From: Limnobacter thiooxidans
GTDB lineage: Bacteria; Pseudomonadota; Gammaproteobacteria; Burkholderiales; Burkholderiaceae_B
Direction of reading: 5' to 3'
NCBI RefSeq assembly: GCF_036323495.1
Contig: NZ_AP028947.1
Location: 3,038,001-3,102,000 of the forward strand
DNA length: 64,000 nt
Below are positions 53,381 through 64,000 of this stretch, one piece after another. The notes beneath the pieces were generated by a model. The model was not told the DNA's origin. It was given only the letters and a program-made list of their open reading frames with translations, and searched no databases. The translations under genes were made by a program, and so were the position numbers. Within the stretch, counting starts at the first letter, position 1. Each line of letters begins with the position of its first letter.

Positions 53381-53407
53381 AAAAAGGGATGCCTGGGCAT
53401 CCCTTTT
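53381..53407. terminator. Bidirectional terminator between MGC...SGF gene 2 and gltD
   Basis: GGGATGCC / GGCATCCC with A5 on the left and T5 on the right; serves the small gene on the plus strand and gltD on the minus strand. Confidence 0.85.
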
Positions 53408-53428
53408 TGTTTCCAGACCGCTGAACAA

Positions 53429-54916
53429 TCAGCGTGGCAGTAAGGTAGATCCCATCAGGAACTCGTCCACTTCACGGGCAGCCTGGCGGCCTTCGCGAAT
53501 GGCCCACACCACCAGTGACTGACCGCGGCGCATGTCGCCCGCAGCAAACACCTTGTCGACATTGGTGCGGTAGCAGCCATCGCCATCGGTAGTCGCCTTG
53601 GCGTTGCCGCGGTTGTCTTTCTCGACACCGAAGGCGTCCAGAATGCTTTTCGCGGGGTTCGTAAAGCCCATGGCAAACAACACCAGGTCAGCCTCGACCA
53701 TGAATTCTGAACCTGCGATTTCCTGCATTTTCATTTGTCCTGTGGCTTCGTCTTTCACCCATTCCACCTTTGCGCATTTGGCAGCTTTTACATTGCCTTT
53801 GCCGTCGTCGATGAATTCCTTGGTGGTCACTGCCCAGTCACGTGCCACGCCTTCTTCGTGGGAAGACGAGGTGCGCATTTTCATGGGCCAGTAGGGCCAG
53901 ACCAAAGGTTTGTTTTCTTCTTCGGGTGGCTGGGGCATCAATTCAATTTGCGTAACCTGCTTGGCACCGTGGCGGTTGGAGGTCCCTACGCAATCGGAGC
54001 CGGTGTCGCCACCGCCAATCACCAACACGTTTTTCTTCGTGGCCATGATCTGGTCTTTCAACTTGTCACCTGCGTTCACACGGTTTTGCAGTGGCAGGAA
54101 TTCCATTGCAAAGTGAACACCTTTCAACTGACGACCAGGAATAGGCAAATCACGGGGTACTTCTGAACCGCCAGTCAAAATGACAGCATCAAACTGAGCC
54201 ATCAATTCTTTCGGGGTAATGGTTTGCTTGGCCAGGTTGGTGATGCCACCTTCAGCCAGCTTTTCACCCACAAACACGCCGGTCTTGAAGGTCACGCCTT
54301 CGGCCTGCATTTGCTCGACACGGCGGTCGATGTGGTGCTTTTCCATCTTGAAGTCTGGAATGCCATAGCGCAGCAAACCACCAATTCGGTCGTTCTTTTC
54401 AAACAGCGTTACATCGTGACCCACACGTGCCAACTGCTGGGCAGCCGCCATGCCTGCTGGGCCTGAACCCACCACAGCCACTTTCTTGCCGGTTTTCTTG
54501 GCTGGTACCTGCGGCACCACCCAGTTGTTTTCCCAACCCTTGTCGATGATCGCGTGCTCAATGCTCTTGATGCCAACGGGCAGTTCGTGAATACCCAAGG
54601 TACAGGCCGCTTCACATGGAGCCGGGCAAATACGACCGGTGAACTCGGGGAAGTTGTTGGTGCTGTGCAGGGTGTGCAACGCCGCCTTCCAGTCTTGCTT
54701 GTAAACAAGATCATTGAAGTCGGGGATAATGTTGTTCACCGGGCAACCGTTGTTGCAAAACGGAATGCCGCAGTCCATGCAACGCGCGCCCTGAATTTTG
54801 GCTTCGTCATCATTCAGCGTAATAACAAATTCTTTGTAGTGCTTGACGCGTTTTTCGGGAGCCTCACTGGCTTCCTTCAAACGCTCAAATTCCATAAAAC
54901 CTGTGACCTTTCCCAT
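53429..54916 (-). CDS. gltD: Glutamate synthase small (beta) subunit
   Basis: A 495-residue NADPH-dependent subunit that feeds electrons to GltB in making two glutamates from glutamine and 2-oxoglutarate. N-terminal iron-sulfur cysteines: [20 protein letters not shown] and [16 protein letters not shown] site [25 protein letters not shown] site [21 protein letters not shown]-terminal FAD contact [20 protein letters not shown]. Full length. Lies 30 bp downstream of gltB, same strand. Confidence 0.96.
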   Translation of the reverse strand: MGKVTGFMEFERLKEASEAPEKRVKHYKEFVITLNDDEAKIQGARCMDCGIPFCNNGCPVNNIIPDFNDLVYKQDWKAALHTLHSTNNFPEFTGRICPAPCEAACTLGIHELPVGIKSIEHAIIDKGWENNWVVPQVPAKKTGKKVAVVGSGPAGMAAAQQLARVGHDVTLFEKNDRIGGLLRYGIPDFKMEKHHIDRRVEQMQAEGVTFKTGVFVGEKLAEGGITNLAKQTITPKELMAQFDAVILTGGSEVPRDLPIPGRQLKGVHFAMEFLPLQNRVNAGDKLKDQIMATKKNVLVIGGGDTGSDCVGTSNRHGAKQVTQIELMPQPPEEENKPLVWPYWPMKMRTSSSHEEGVARDWAVTTKEFIDDGKGNVKAAKCAKVEWVKDEATGQMKMQEIAGSEFMVEADLVLFAMGFTNPAKSILDAFGVEKDNRGNAKATTDGDGCYRTNVDKVFAAGDMRRGQSLVVWAIREGRQAAREVDEFLMGSTLLPR

Positions 54917-54946
54917 TTTCTTAAATCCTCACTAACAGGTTGGTTC

Positions 54947-57900
54947 TCAAGCGACTACGGCAGGTTTTGCCTGCGCAGCCACGTGCAGTTCTTTCAAGGC
55001 GCGGCGGTATTCGGTTGGGAATACTTTCACGAATTTCTTGCGCTCTGTGCCCCAGTTTTCCAGGATGGCTTTTGCGCGTTCGCTGCCGGTGTAACGGGCA
55101 TGGCGTTCAATCAGGCCTTTCAGAATGACTTCATCAGGCTGACGGTCGGCACCACGGGCTGGGCTGTGCCAGATTTCGCGGTTACCCAGGGCTTCCTGTT
55201 CGGTTGCCGTGACCACACCTTCCAGTTCAACCTGGGCCATGTTGCAGCGCTTGGCAAACAAGCCGTCGATGTCATACACATAGGCCATGCCACCGCTCAT
55301 GCCGGCTGCAAAGTTGCGGCCGGTTTCACCCAGCACAACCACTGTACCGCCAGTCATGTATTCACAACCGTGGTCACCAGTGCCTTCGATTACAGCAGCG
55401 GCACCCGAGTTACGCACAGCGAAACGCTCACCAGCCACGCCACTCAGGAATGCTTCACCAGCGATGGCACCGTAAAGCACAGTGTTGCCGACGATCATGT
55501 TTTCAGCAGACAAGCCACGGAAGTCGTTGGTGGGGCGCACAATAATGCGACCGCCACTCAAGCCCTTGCCCACGTAGTCGTTGCCTTCACCCACCAGGTC
55601 GGCAGTCACGCCGTGTGCCAGGAAGGCGCCGAACGATTGGCCAGCTGTACCTGTGAACTGAATGTGGATGGTGTCATCCGGCAAACCAGCATGGCCGTAT
55701 TTCTTGGCCACTTCGCCTGATAACATGGCACCGGCTGTGCGGTTCACGTTCTTGATTGGGGTGATGAAAGACACTTTCTCGCCCTTGTCCAAGGCTGGCT
55801 TGGCCAACTGGATCAGCTTCTGGTCCAGTGCCTTGTCCAGGCCGTGGTCCTGGCTGCCTGTGTGCAGCAATGGCTCGCTTGTGCCTTCCGGCACCCACAG
55901 CAAACGGCTGAAGTCCAGACCCTTGGCCTTCCAGTGTGAAATGCCTTTCTTCATGTCCAGCAGGTTGGCGCGGCCGATCAGGTCGTCAAACTTGCGAATG
56001 CCCAATTGCGCCATGATTTCGCGCACTTCGTTGGCCACGAAGAAGAAATAGTTCACCACGTGCTCTGGCTTGCCAGTGAACTTCTTGCGAAGTTCAGGGT
56101 TTTGTGTGGCCACGCCCACTGGGCAGGTGTTCAAGTGACACTTGCGCATCATGATGCAGCCTTCAACCACCAGCGGTGCGGTGGCAAAGCCGAATTCATC
56201 CGCGCCCAACATGGCACCAATCACCACGTCACGGCCCGTCTTCATCTGGCCATCCACCTGTACGCGGATGCGGCCACGCAGACCGTTCAGCACCAGGGTC
56301 TGCTGGGTTTCAGCCAAGCCTAGTTCCCAATTGGTACCTGCGTGCTTGATCGATGAAACTGGTGAAGCACCTGTGCCACCGTCTTGACCTGCGATCACCA
56401 GGTGATCGGCCTTGGCCTTGGACACACCGGCTGCAATGGTACCGACACCCACTTCAGACACCAGCTTCACGGAAATGGAAGCCTGTGCATTCACGTTTTT
56501 CAGGTCATGAATCAGCTGGGCCAAATCTTCAATGGAATAAATGTCGTGGTGCGGGGGTGGGGAAATCAGGCCCACGCCTGGCACGGAGTAACGCAGCTTG
56601 CCGATGTAATCGGAAACCTTGCCACCGGGCAGCTGACCACCCTCGCCTGGCTTGGCACCCTGGGCCATCTTGATCTGGATCTGATCAGCAGAAGTCAGGT
56701 ATTCGGCAGTAACGCCGAAACGGCCTGAAGCCACCTGCTTGATGCGTGAGCGCAGTGAATCGCCTTTCTTCAAGGGGAAGTCGGCCTCAACCACGTCACC
56801 AAGGAAGCTCTTGAGGGTTTCGCCGTCCTGAATCAGGCCTTTGCCGGGACCAAACTTGTCCAGACCGGCACGCAATTCAGCGCTGTAACGCTTCTCGTCT
56901 TCACCACCTTCGCCGGTGTTGCTTTTGCCACCAATGCGGTTCATGGCCACGGCCAGGGTGGAGTGGGCTTCGGTCGAAATGGAACCCAGTGACATGGCAC
57001 CGGTTGCGAAGCGCTTGACGATTTCTTCAGCAGATTCAACTTCTTCGATTGGAATGGCCTTGGCCGGGTCAATCTTGAATTCAAACAGGCCGCGCAAGGT
57101 CATGTGGCGCTTGCTTTGGTCGTTGATGATCTGCGCGTATTCCTTGTAGGTGTTGTACGTGCCGGAACGTGTGGCGTGCTGCAATTTTGCAATTGCATCG
57201 GGGGTCCACATGTGTTCTTCACCACGGGTACGCCAGGCGTATTCACCGCCGGCATCCAGCGCGCCAGCCAGCACGGGGTCTGGGCTGAAGGCTGCGTGGT
57301 GAATACGAATGGCTTCTTCCGCGACTTCGAAAATGCCAATGCCTTCCACCTTGGTGGGGGTACCGGCAAAGTAGCCATCGACGAAAGTCTGGTTCAAGCC
57401 CACGGCTTCGAAAATTTGCGCGCCGGTGTAGCTCATGTAAGTGGAAATGCCCATCTTGGACATCACTTTCATCAAACCCTTTCCAACGGCCTTGATGTAG
57501 TTGTACACAGCCTTTTCAGGACCCAGGTCGCCTGGCAGACCCTTGGCCATGTCAGCAATGGTTTCCATCGCCAGGTAGGGGTGAACGGCTTCGGCACCGT
57601 AACCCGCCAGCAAAGCAAAGTGGTGTGTTTCACGGGCGGAGCCAGTTTCAACCACCAAGCCGGTGCTGGTGCGCAGGCCCACTTTCACCAGGTGCTGGTG
57701 AATGGCGGAAACTGCCAACAGCGCTGGAATGGCCACGTTGTCGCGGCTCATCATGCGGTCGGTAATGATCAGGATGTTGGCGCCGTTCTTCACGGCATCG
57801 CGTGCTTCTGCACACAATGAGGCGATGCGCGCTTCAATGCCTTCCTTGCCCCAGGCCACTGGGTAGCAAATGTTCAATTCATGGCTGGTGAATTTACCGC

Positions 57901-59671
57901 CTGTGAATTGCTCGATATTGCGGATCTTGGCCATGTCTTTCGAGGTCAGCACGGGCTGGGACACCTCAAGACGCATGGGCGGGTTGATGTTGTTCAGGTC
58001 AAGCAGGTTGGGCTTGGGTCCGATGAAGCTGTTCAGGCTCATGACCAGGTTTTCACGGATCGGGTCGATCGGTGGGTTGGTCACCTGTGCGAACAACTGC
58101 TTGAAGTAGTTGTACAAAGGCTTGAGTTTGTTGGACATCACGGCCAAGGGGCTGTCATTGCCCATGGAGCCGGTGGCTTCTTCGCCGCTTTGCAGCATGG
58201 GAGCCATCAGGAACTTCAAATCTTCCTGGGTGTAGCCAAATGCCTGCTGACGGTCCAGCAGCGTTTCGTTCGGTTCGATCGGCTCGGGTTGGCCTTCCAC
58301 TTCGTCCAGCTTCACGCGGATTGTGTCAATCCACTGCTTGTAGGGCTTGGCGGCGCTCAACTGGTTTTTCAGCTCATCGTCGTTGATGATGCGACCGGCT
58401 TCCATGTCGATCAGGAACATCTTGCCGGGCTGCAGGCGCCACTTCTTGACGATCTTGCTTTCAGGAATGGACAGGGTGCCGGATTCCGACGCCATCACGA
58501 CCAAATCATCTTCCGTTACGATGTAACGTGCGGGACGCAGGCCGTTGCGGTCAAGCGTGGCACCAATCTGCTTGCCGTCTGTGAACGCCATGGCGGCGGG
58601 GCCGTCCCAGGGTTCCATCATGGCAGCGTGGTATTCGTAGAAGGCGCGACGGTTGTCGTCCATCAGGGTGTGTTGTTCCCAGGCCTCAGGCACCATCATC
58701 ATCATGGCTTGGGCAATCGGGTAGCCGGCCATCACCAGCAGTTCCAGACAGTTATCGAAACAGGCGGTGTCGGACTGCCCTTCAAAAATCAGCGGGTAAA
58801 GCTTTTGCAGGTCGTCGCCCAACACGGCGCTTTTCATCACGCCTTCACGTGCACGCATCCAGTTGAAGTTGCCTTTCACGGTGTTGATTTCACCGTTGTG
58901 GGCCAACATACGGTACGGGTGAGCCAGTGGCCACTCGGGGAATGTGTTGGTGGAGAAGCGCTGGTGAACCAATGCCAATGCAGACACGCAACGCGGGTCT
59001 TTCAAATCGAGGTAGTACTCGCCAACCTGGTTGGCCAGCAACAGGCCTTTGTACACAATGGTACGGGCGCTCATGGAGGGGCTGAAATACTCAGTGCCGT
59101 GCGCCAGGTTCAGGTTCTTGATGGCGTGCACTGCACGCTTGCGGATTACATACAGTTTGCGTTCCAGCGCATCGGTCACCATGATGTCGCGACCACGGCC
59201 AACAAACACCTGGCGAATCACGGGTTCTTTCAAACGCACTGTGGGGCTCATTGGCATGTCGGCATTCACCGGCACATCGCGCCAACCCAACAGCACCTGG
59301 CCTTCGGCTTTCACGGCGCGCTCAATTTCCTGCTCGCAGGCAATGCGTGAAGCTGTTTCCTTGGGCAGGAACAACATGCCCACGCCGTATTCACCGGCGG
59401 GTGGCAGATTCACGCCCTGCTTGGCCATTTCTTCACGGAAGAAGGCGTCAGGAATCTGAATCAGGATACCGGCACCGTCGCCCATCAATGGGTCGGCACC
59501 CACGGCGCCCCGGTGGTCGAGGTTTTCCAGAATTTTCAGGCCGCTTGCAATGATGTCGTGCGTGCGTTTGCCCTTGATGTGCGCCACGAAGCCAACGCCG
59601 CAGGCGTCGTGTTCGTTGCTGGCGGAGTACATGCCTTTTTCTTCGGCAATCTTTCTAATGTCTTGTTGCAT
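54947..59671 (-). CDS. gltB: Glutamate synthase large (alpha) subunit
   Basis: A 1574-residue glutamine amidotransferase-synthase. The N-terminal Ntn domain is expected to start at Cys24 ([20 protein letters not shown]) after removal of a propeptide, giving the nucleophile that releases ammonia from glutamine. The FMN-binding synthase domain includes [24 protein letters not shown] sequence, [20 protein letters not shown] and [19 protein letters not shown]; the 3Fe-4S cysteines are in [19 protein letters not shown]. The C-terminal beta-helix has repeated G-x-x-G turns ([20 protein letters not shown]). Start ATG 59671. Operon with gltD. Confidence 0.97.
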   Translation of the reverse strand: MQQDIRKIAEEKGMYSASNEHDACGVGFVAHIKGKRTHDIIASGLKILENLDHRGAVGADPLMGDGAGILIQIPDAFFREEMAKQGVNLPPAGEYGVGMLFLPKETASRIACEQEIERAVKAEGQVLLGWRDVPVNADMPMSPTVRLKEPVIRQVFVGRGRDIMVTDALERKLYVIRKRAVHAIKNLNLAHGTEYFSPSMSARTIVYKGLLLANQVGEYYLDLKDPRCVSALALVHQRFSTNTFPEWPLAHPYRMLAHNGEINTVKGNFNWMRAREGVMKSAVLGDDLQKLYPLIFEGQSDTACFDNCLELLVMAGYPIAQAMMMMVPEAWEQHTLMDDNRRAFYEYHAAMMEPWDGPAAMAFTDGKQIGATLDRNGLRPARYIVTEDDLVVMASESGTLSIPESKIVKKWRLQPGKMFLIDMEAGRIINDDELKNQLSAAKPYKQWIDTIRVKLDEVEGQPEPIEPNETLLDRQQAFGYTQEDLKFLMAPMLQSGEEATGSMGNDSPLAVMSNKLKPLYNYFKQLFAQVTNPPIDPIRENLVMSLNSFIGPKPNLLDLNNINPPMRLEVSQPVLTSKDMAKIRNIEQFTGGKFTSHELNICYPVAWGKEGIEARIASLCAEARDAVKNGANILIITDRMMSRDNVAIPALLAVSAIHQHLVKVGLRTSTGLVVETGSARETHHFALLAGYGAEAVHPYLAMETIADMAKGLPGDLGPEKAVYNYIKAVGKGLMKVMSKMGISTYMSYTGAQIFEAVGLNQTFVDGYFAGTPTKVEGIGIFEVAEEAIRIHHAAFSPDPVLAGALDAGGEYAWRTRGEEHMWTPDAIAKLQHATRSGTYNTYKEYAQIINDQSKRHMTLRGLFEFKIDPAKAIPIEEVESAEEIVKRFATGAMSLGSISTEAHSTLAVAMNRIGGKSNTGEGGEDEKRYSAELRAGLDKFGPGKGLIQDGETLKSFLGDVVEADFPLKKGDSLRSRIKQVASGRFGVTAEYLTSADQIQIKMAQGAKPGEGGQLPGGKVSDYIGKLRYSVPGVGLISPPPHHDIYSIEDLAQLIHDLKNVNAQASISVKLVSEVGVGTIAAGVSKAKADHLVIAGQDGGTGASPVSSIKHAGTNWELGLAETQQTLVLNGLRGRIRVQVDGQMKTGRDVVIGAMLGADEFGFATAPLVVEGCIMMRKCHLNTCPVGVATQNPELRKKFTGKPEHVVNYFFFVANEVREIMAQLGIRKFDDLIGRANLLDMKKGISHWKAKGLDFSRLLWVPEGTSEPLLHTGSQDHGLDKALDQKLIQLAKPALDKGEKVSFITPIKNVNRTAGAMLSGEVAKKYGHAGLPDDTIHIQFTGTAGQSFGAFLAHGVTADLVGEGNDYVGKGLSGGRIIVRPTNDFRGLSAENMIVGNTVLYGAIAGEAFLSGVAGERFAVRNSGAAAVIEGTGDHGCEYMTGGTVVVLGETGRNFAAGMSGGMAYVYDIDGLFAKRCNMAQVELEGVVTATEQEALGNREIWHSPARGADRQPDEVILKGLIERHARYTGSERAKAILENWGTERKKFVKVFPTEYRRALKELHVAAQAKPAVVA

Positions 59672-59741
59672 GGAAAAGCCCCTGATTTCAGTACGTTGGT
59701 CACTTTACTGCAGGGCAGCAAGATTCTCAAGTAAAATTAAA

Positions 59742-59796
59742 AGGGGTCTGACCCTATTTTTTTAGTGATACCAAATTCAGGGGAATAAAAATAGGG
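59742..59796. repeat. REP-like inverted repeat between gltB and the IS200-like gene
   Basis: GGGGTCTGACCCTATTTTT (from 59743), then 25 bases, then AAAAATAGGG (59787-59796) in opposite orientation. The GGGTCTGACCC element followed by a T run is a motif I recall beside solitary IS200-like (REP-associated) transposase genes in Proteobacteria. It lies just past the 3' end of such a gene here. Confidence 0.45.
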
Positions 59797-59828
59797 ACAC
59801 ACAGAAAAATCAAGGCCGTTTTCCGCAC

Positions 59829-60533
59829 CTACTCGGTGCTGCGCGTGGCTTTTAAAGGACGCCCGCGCCGTCTTGGCCGGACAGGCCTGTTTGCAAAGTC
59901 TTGAATTTGTGTGCAAAAATCGTCGTCACCCCACAACCACCCTTTTTGCAGGCTGGCAGCAAGCGCTGCACCATCGCGGTCACTTAAACCTTGCTCACTA
60001 AACTGCCTGTAGCGGCTTTGGCGCTCGAAGGGTGTGTTGCCCAATTGCCAATAGGCAGGCAAATCAACCAGCCAGGCTTCATTCACAACCCCCGCGTGTG
60101 CTGCAAAACTGCTCCAGGGGTAGGTGGCCAAGTCAGGAGCCCCCGTGGCGCGGGCTGCCAGTTGTTCAACAAACAGGCACGCTTTTAAACTTCGCAAGCC
60201 CGGTTGAATCACGTTTGATTTGAAACGAGGCTCCCAGACCGCACTGGATTGCACATCCTGCACTTGCCGCAAGGCGGGGGAAAAATGGCGATTCAGGTTT
60301 TGGACGAAGCGCCCCACATTTTGCGCTTGGGGCGACGACACCATGAGCAATGCCCGAGCAGGCACCATGCAGTAGGCATGCAGTGCGATGCCTTCTTCAA
60401 TGGAACTCAAGGGCAACTGGGCTTGAAAAAGCGAAAAGGCTTCCCGGGTTTTGAATACATCCTGCCCCGCCACACCCTGCAATTCCAGCACCATGGGGCA
60501 ATCGGGAATGAACAAACGGGCCTGGCGTGCCAT
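59829..60533 (-). CDS. REP-associated transposase relative with a degraded HUH motif
   Basis: A 234-residue protein of the IS200-like Y1 transposase (RAYT) type. It opens MARQARLFIPDCPMVLELQG in place of the usual MARPLR...PGAxYHVxxRG, and has IALHAYCMVPARALLMVSSP where active enzymes read HAYxxMxNHxHLLL: both HUH histidines are gone. The C-terminal features remain (TYPWSSFAAHAG, LGNTPFERQSRYRQF, PRRRGRPLK). The open frame is intact, so the fold may be kept for DNA binding without cutting. It sits between gltB and dgt with a REP-like repeat at its 3' end. Probably domesticated or decaying. Confidence 0.7.
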   Translation of the reverse strand: MARQARLFIPDCPMVLELQGVAGQDVFKTREAFSLFQAQLPLSSIEEGIALHAYCMVPARALLMVSSPQAQNVGRFVQNLNRHFSPALRQVQDVQSSAVWEPRFKSNVIQPGLRSLKACLFVEQLAARATGAPDLATYPWSSFAAHAGVVNEAWLVDLPAYWQLGNTPFERQSRYRQFSEQGLSDRDGAALAASLQKGWLWGDDDFCTQIQDFANRPVRPRRRGRPLKATRSTE

Positions 60534-60540
60534 GGAAATG

Positions 60541-61677
60541 TCAGGATTGCAGGCCGGGAACGGTGAGGCGCTGGTGTTCTTTCATGGCGTAGCGGTCGGT
60601 CATGCCGGCAATATAATCGGCAATAGCGCGGGGCACATCCAGTTCGGAACGGCGGAAAAACTGCGGTGGCAAAAGGCGCGGGTCTTCCATGAAAATCTGG
60701 AACAGTTCCTGGACCACCCGGCGCGCCTTCAAGGTCGCACGAAGTACCTGGTAATGCTGATAAAGGTCTTTGCGCAAAAACACTTTTAGGGCATGGTTCA
60801 ATTCAGCCATTTCAGAACTGAAGCCAATCAATTTGTCGGCCAGTTGCACATCGGCCACGCTGGTCGGTTTGAACAGGGCAATGCGGCGCTCCGATTCATG
60901 CAACAAATCCTGAACCAGTGCATTGATGATGCCCCGAACCACTTCGTGGATCAACCTGCGCCCGTCCAGGTTGGGGTGTCGCGCCTTCACACGATCCAGG
61001 TGCAACTTGAACAAAGGCACCTCAGCGGCCTGCTCCAGCGTAATCAGGCCCGAACGCAAGCCATCGTCAATGTCGTGGTTGTTGTAGGCGATTTCATCAG
61101 CCAGGTTGGTCACTTGCGCTTCCAGCACCGGGCGGCGATTACTCAGAAACCGGTCTGCCACCTCGCCCAGTTTCTCTGCGTTGGGGCGTGAACAGTGTTT
61201 CAAAATGCTTTCGCGGGTTTCAAAACACAAATTCAAACCGTTGAATGACGCATATTTTTCTTCCAGTTCATCCACCACGCGCAAGCTTTGCAGGTTGTGC
61301 TCGAAACCACCATGCGGCGACATGCATTCATTCAATGCGTCTTGGCCTGCGTGGCCAAAAGGCGTGTGACCCAAATCATGGGCCAGGGCCACAGCTTCAG
61401 TCAGTTCTTCATTAAGCCCAAGGTTGCGGGAAATGCTGCGCGCAATTTGGGCCACTTCAAGGCTGTGGGTCAGGCGGGTGCGGTACAAATCGCCTTCCGT
61501 ATTCACAAACACCTGTGTTTTGTATTCCAGGCGACGAAAGGCCGCACTGTGAATAATGCGGTCGCGGTCTCGTTCAAACTCAGTGCGCCCTTCGGGACTT
61601 GTTTCCGGGTGAAGTCTGCCACGGGTGTTGGCAGAGCTGACCGCATAGGGCGCCAGGCTGAGTTCGAAGTTTCGCAC
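60541..61677 (-). CDS. dgt: dGTP triphosphohydrolase-like HD protein
   Basis: A 378-residue HD-domain hydrolase that cleaves dGTP (or other dNTPs) to the nucleoside and triphosphate, helping set the dNTP pool. Motifs: [33 protein letters not shown] with the first His, and [15 protein letters not shown] with the HD pair; [13 protein letters not shown] supplies the last Asp region. It is the shorter class (E. coli Dgt is 505). Two bases separate it from aroB upstream, so it is in the pilQ-aroK-aroB-dgt unit. Confidence 0.92.
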   Translation of the reverse strand: MRNFELSLAPYAVSSANTRGRLHPETSPEGRTEFERDRDRIIHSAAFRRLEYKTQVFVNTEGDLYRTRLTHSLEVAQIARSISRNLGLNEELTEAVALAHDLGHTPFGHAGQDALNECMSPHGGFEHNLQSLRVVDELEEKYASFNGLNLCFETRESILKHCSRPNAEKLGEVADRFLSNRRPVLEAQVTNLADEIAYNNHDIDDGLRSGLITLEQAAEVPLFKLHLDRVKARHPNLDGRRLIHEVVRGIINALVQDLLHESERRIALFKPTSVADVQLADKLIGFSSEMAELNHALKVFLRKDLYQHYQVLRATLKARRVVQELFQIFMEDPRLLPPQFFRRSELDVPRAIADYIAGMTDRYAMKEHQRLTVPGLQS

Positions 61678-61679
61678 GG

Positions 61680-62774
61680 TCAGTCCCCTGCCCCCATTTC
61701 CAGAAGCGTTTGCCGAACCAAGGCCTCATCGGCCGGGGATGTGGACGCGCGCCCCAAACCATTGAGCAACACATATTTGATGGAACCTGAATCGGCCTTT
61801 TTGTCGTGCGCCATCAGTGCCATGTACTTGTCCACGCCCAGCACGGGCGGAATCACCGGTAAACGGGCATCGACCACCACTTTTTTCAAGCGCGCTGCCT
61901 CCTCGGCACTCAAGCGGCCCATGCGGCGACACAACTCGGCCGCAACCACCATGCCGCACCCCACAGCCTCGCCGTGGTACCACTGGCCGTAGCCCATGCC
62001 CGCTTCAATGGCGTGGCCAAAGGTGTGGCCGAAATTCAGAATGGCCCGAATGCCGCCTTCGCGTTCATCTTTGGACACCACATCTGCCTTGATTTCACAG
62101 GAACGCTTCACCACCAGGGCCAACAATTCCGGGTCTCGGCGCAGCAAGGCGGGCATATTCTGCTCAACCAGGTCAAGGTACGCCGTGTCAGCAATCGCGC
62201 CGTGCTTGATGATTTCCGCCAAGCCGCAGCTGAGCTCGCGGTCGGGCAAAGTATTCAGAGTGGAAATGTCAGTCACCACCATCTCGGGTTGATAAAACGC
62301 CCCAATCATGTTTTTTCCCAAGGGGTGGTTGATGCCGGTTTTACCGCCCACGGAACTGTCCACTTGACTAAGCAAAGTGGTCGGCACCTGGATAAACGGA
62401 ATTCCGCGCATGAAAGCGGATGCGGCAAACCCGCCCATGTCGCCTACCACGCCACCGCCCAGTGCAACCAAGACGGTTTTGCGGTCGCAGTGGTTTTGCA
62501 GCAAGGCATCAAATACCAATTGCAGGTTGGGCCAGTCCTTGTATTCCTCCCCATCAGGCAGGCTGACGGTGAACACTGATTTTGCACCCGCATCCAGCAA
62601 ACTGGTTTTCAAGCGGTCTGCATACAGGGGCCCCACCGTGGTGTTGGTACAGATCATGGCCACTTTGCCCGCCACATGGGGTTTGAACAAATCGGCCTGA
62701 CTGAGCAGCCCTTCTCCAATGTGGATCGGGTAGCTGCGGTCGCCCAAATCAACTTCCAAGGTATATCGGCTCAT
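61680..62774 (-). CDS. aroB: 3-dehydroquinate synthase
   Basis: A 364-residue NAD- and zinc-dependent enzyme, second step of the shikimate pathway: DAHP to 3-dehydroquinate. Motifs: [51 protein letters not shown], and zinc ligands in [19 protein letters not shown] plus GLAEIIKHG. Full length. Its ATG overlaps the aroK stop as ATGA. Confidence 0.96.
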   Translation of the reverse strand: MSRYTLEVDLGDRSYPIHIGEGLLSQADLFKPHVAGKVAMICTNTTVGPLYADRLKTSLLDAGAKSVFTVSLPDGEEYKDWPNLQLVFDALLQNHCDRKTVLVALGGGVVGDMGGFAASAFMRGIPFIQVPTTLLSQVDSSVGGKTGINHPLGKNMIGAFYQPEMVVTDISTLNTLPDRELSCGLAEIIKHGAIADTAYLDLVEQNMPALLRRDPELLALVVKRSCEIKADVVSKDEREGGIRAILNFGHTFGHAIEAGMGYGQWYHGEAVGCGMVVAAELCRRMGRLSAEEAARLKKVVVDARLPVIPPVLGVDKYMALMAHDKKADSGSIKYVLLNGLGRASTSPADEALVRQTLLEMGAGD

Positions 62775-63328
62775 TCTGTTCCTATTGCCTTTTGCGTACT
62801 GCTTTCATTCTTTTGATCAAGATTCAACGCCAGGCTGATCTTGTTAACAATCTGGTAAACCGGCTGGCGCCCAGTCTCTATGATCACACTCGCGCATTCC
62901 TTGTACAAGGGCAAGCGTGCGGCCAGCAATTCTTCAATTTTTCGTCGGGGGTTGGGGCCTTGCAGCAGGGGCCGGTTTTTGTCCATCCGGGTGCGCTGGT
63001 AAAGCTCGGAAGCAGAGGCGCTCAAGTAAATAACCGAGCCAATCTGTTTGAGCACTTCGCGGTTTTCCTGGACCAGCACGATGCCACCGCCTGTGGCAAT
63101 CACCTGACGCTCTTTGCCAACAAAACTGGCCAGTGCCGTCGACTCGCGTCGACGAAAACCGGCCTCGCCTTCAATTTCGAATATGACGGGAATACTGACG
63201 CCTGTTTGATGCTCGATCAGGTGATCGGTATCAGTGAACTCCCAGGACAGATGCTTGGCCAAGGCCTTGCCGACAGTGCTTTTGCCGGCACCCATCATGC
63301 CCACCAGCACAATGCATTGATTGGACAC
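62771..63328 (-). CDS. aroK: Shikimate kinase
   Basis: A 185-residue P-loop kinase that phosphorylates shikimate at O-3. Walker A is [39 protein letters not shown] holds the shikimate-binding Asp; RRRESTALA and IATGGGIV (GGG loop) follow, then the lid R in [11 protein letters not shown]. The frame opens 23 codons further up, but those starts run into pilQ. I use GTG 63328; TTG 63337 is equally possible, and neither has a clear ribosome site. Lies just after pilQ, the common pil-aro order. Confidence 0.93.
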   Translation of the reverse strand: MSNQCIVLVGMMGAGKSTVGKALAKHLSWEFTDTDHLIEHQTGVSIPVIFEIEGEAGFRRRESTALASFVGKERQVIATGGGIVLVQENREVLKQIGSVIYLSASASELYQRTRMDKNRPLLQGPNPRRKIEELLAARLPLYKECASVIIETGRQPVYQIVNKISLALNLDQKNESSTQKAIGTE

Positions 63329-63377
63329 TTCATTCAATTTTTGTAAACAATCAACCCATTGTACGGTAAAGCATGTC

Positions 63378-64000
63378 TTACTGGTCTGCGAGCACAACGG
63401 GCGTCAAAAAGATTAACAACTCAGCCCGGCGCTTGGTGTCCGTCTTTCCACGAAAAAGAACACCCAATCCGGGAATGTCTCCAAGAAATGGGGTTTTCTC
63501 TCGCAGCACGTTGTCGTCCTCTTCAAAAATCCCTCCCAACACCACCGTGCCGCCGTCCGCCACCAACACCTTGGTCTTCACCCGGCGGGTGTCAATGGCG
63601 GGGCCGTTGGCAGTGGTTATGCCCAGTGAGTCCTTGGCGACATCGACATCCAGCAATACTGTGCCGTCAGGCGCAATCTGGGGGGTCACCGCCAGTTTGA
63701 GATTGGCCTCCTTGAATTCGATGGCCGTGGCCCCGCTGCTGGTGGCAATCTGGTACGGAATTTCGGTGCCCTGTTCAATCAGGGCGGGTTCCTTGTTCGA
63801 AGTAATCACCCGGGGGTTCGACACAGTACGGATCTTGTTGCTGGTCTCAAGCGCCCGCAATTGCAGGTTGATCAAGCGGGTGGAGTTGGCGTTGAACAGG
63901 GTATAGGCCAGATTGGTCGACGCGGATGAACCGGTGTCCACGAAATTGCCACTGCCAAACTGGTCACCAATGTCAAAAAATGCGTCAGAGCGCGAGGAAG
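63378..64000 (-). CDS. pilQ: Type IV pilus secretin, C-terminal part (cut by window edge)
   Basis: The last 207 codons of an outer-membrane secretin. Seen: NLQLRALETSNKIRTVSNPR, VITSNKEPALIEQGTEIPYQ, LKLAVTPQIAPDGTVLLDVD, VADGGTVVLGGIFEEDD and the secretin signature PFLGDIPGLGVLFRGKT, then AELLIFLTPVVLADQ at the end. This is the secretin barrel domain that forms the pore for the type IV pilus. The frame runs out of the window at 64000. Naming as pilQ rests on the aroK-aroB neighbours; a general secretion secretin is less likely here. Confidence 0.9.
   Translation of the reverse strand, partial: SSRSDAFFDIGDQFGSGNFVDTGSSASTNLAYTLFNANSTRLINLQLRALETSNKIRTVSNPRVITSNKEPALIEQGTEIPYQIATSSGATAIEFKEANLKLAVTPQIAPDGTVLLDVDVAKDSLGITTANGPAIDTRRVKTKVLVADGGTVVLGGIFEEDDNVLREKTPFLGDIPGLGVLFRGKTDTKRRAELLIFLTPVVLADQ

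Noticed and set aside
57881..59350. A 489-codon open frame on the plus strand inside gltB
   Set aside because: It is antisense to a clearly real gltB and reads as His/Val/Gln-rich sequence typical of a shadow frame in high-G+C DNA.
1..64000. CRISPR arrays, tRNA or rRNA genes
   Set aside because: I looked for regularly spaced repeats and tRNA-like arms by eye and saw none; a dedicated scan was not possible.

Overview
The window looks like the chromosome of a betaproteobacterium of the order Burkholderiales; I suspect Limnobacter or a close relative, but that is inference. The evidence is gene order and protein sequence: aspS / DUF502 / FmdB zinc ribbon at the left, ssb / MFS / uvrA in the middle, and gltB-gltD, a solitary IS200-like protein, dgt, aroB, aroK and pilQ at the right, all of which are typical housekeeping neighbourhoods of that order. 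No tRNA, rRNA or CRISPR array was seen.

Layout. (1) 1-3.9 kb: end of the aspS operon, a membrane desaturase-type di-iron enzyme and a divergent AraC regulator. (2) 3.9-24.2 kb: an exopolysaccharide locus. It holds an ExoY/WbaP-type initiating sugar transferase, a KpsC/KpsS-like protein, GalE, two acyltransferase-3 membrane proteins, a WecG/TagA glycosyltransferase, a hexapeptide acetyltransferase, then a tight plus-strand run of EpsL-like barrel, Wza-type export protein, EpsF-type chain-length protein, EpsG-type tyrosine-kinase-like ATPase, Wzy/WaaL-type ligase or polymerase, Wzx flippase and two glycosyltransferases. Facing that run are two secreted paralogues of unknown function. (3) 24.5-25.6 kb: a fumarylacetoacetate-hydrolase family enzyme and a small exported protein.

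(4) 25.7-46.5 kb: an accessory island, bounded on the left by a bidirectional terminator and on the right by the ssb terminator. Its left part is lower in G+C and carries a large CHAT-domain (caspase-like) protein next to a PD-(D/E)xK nuclease. These lie downstream of an operon of three tyrosine recombinases plus a small coiled-coil protein that matches the ginABCD plan of GInt islands. An AT-rich block with three perfect inverted repeats follows. Its right part is a type I restriction-modification operon (ribbon-helix-helix protein, HsdM, HsdS, a membrane coiled-coil protein, HsdR), then a two-gene minus-strand unit and a divergent Xre regulator around a 22-bp perfect palindrome. Both parts look like defence cargo.

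(5) 46.5-64 kb: core genes again, interrupted only by two tandem genes for related small proteins (both begin MGC and end SGF, with near-identical terminators), and by a REP-associated transposase relative that has lost its HUH histidines.

The strongest candidate for an undescribed system is the CHAT protease-like / nuclease pair carried by the recombinase island. Next are the membrane protein inside the hsd operon, the paired secreted proteins beside the exopolysaccharide genes, and the small MGC...SGF proteins. All functions are read from sequence alone; no database search was possible.
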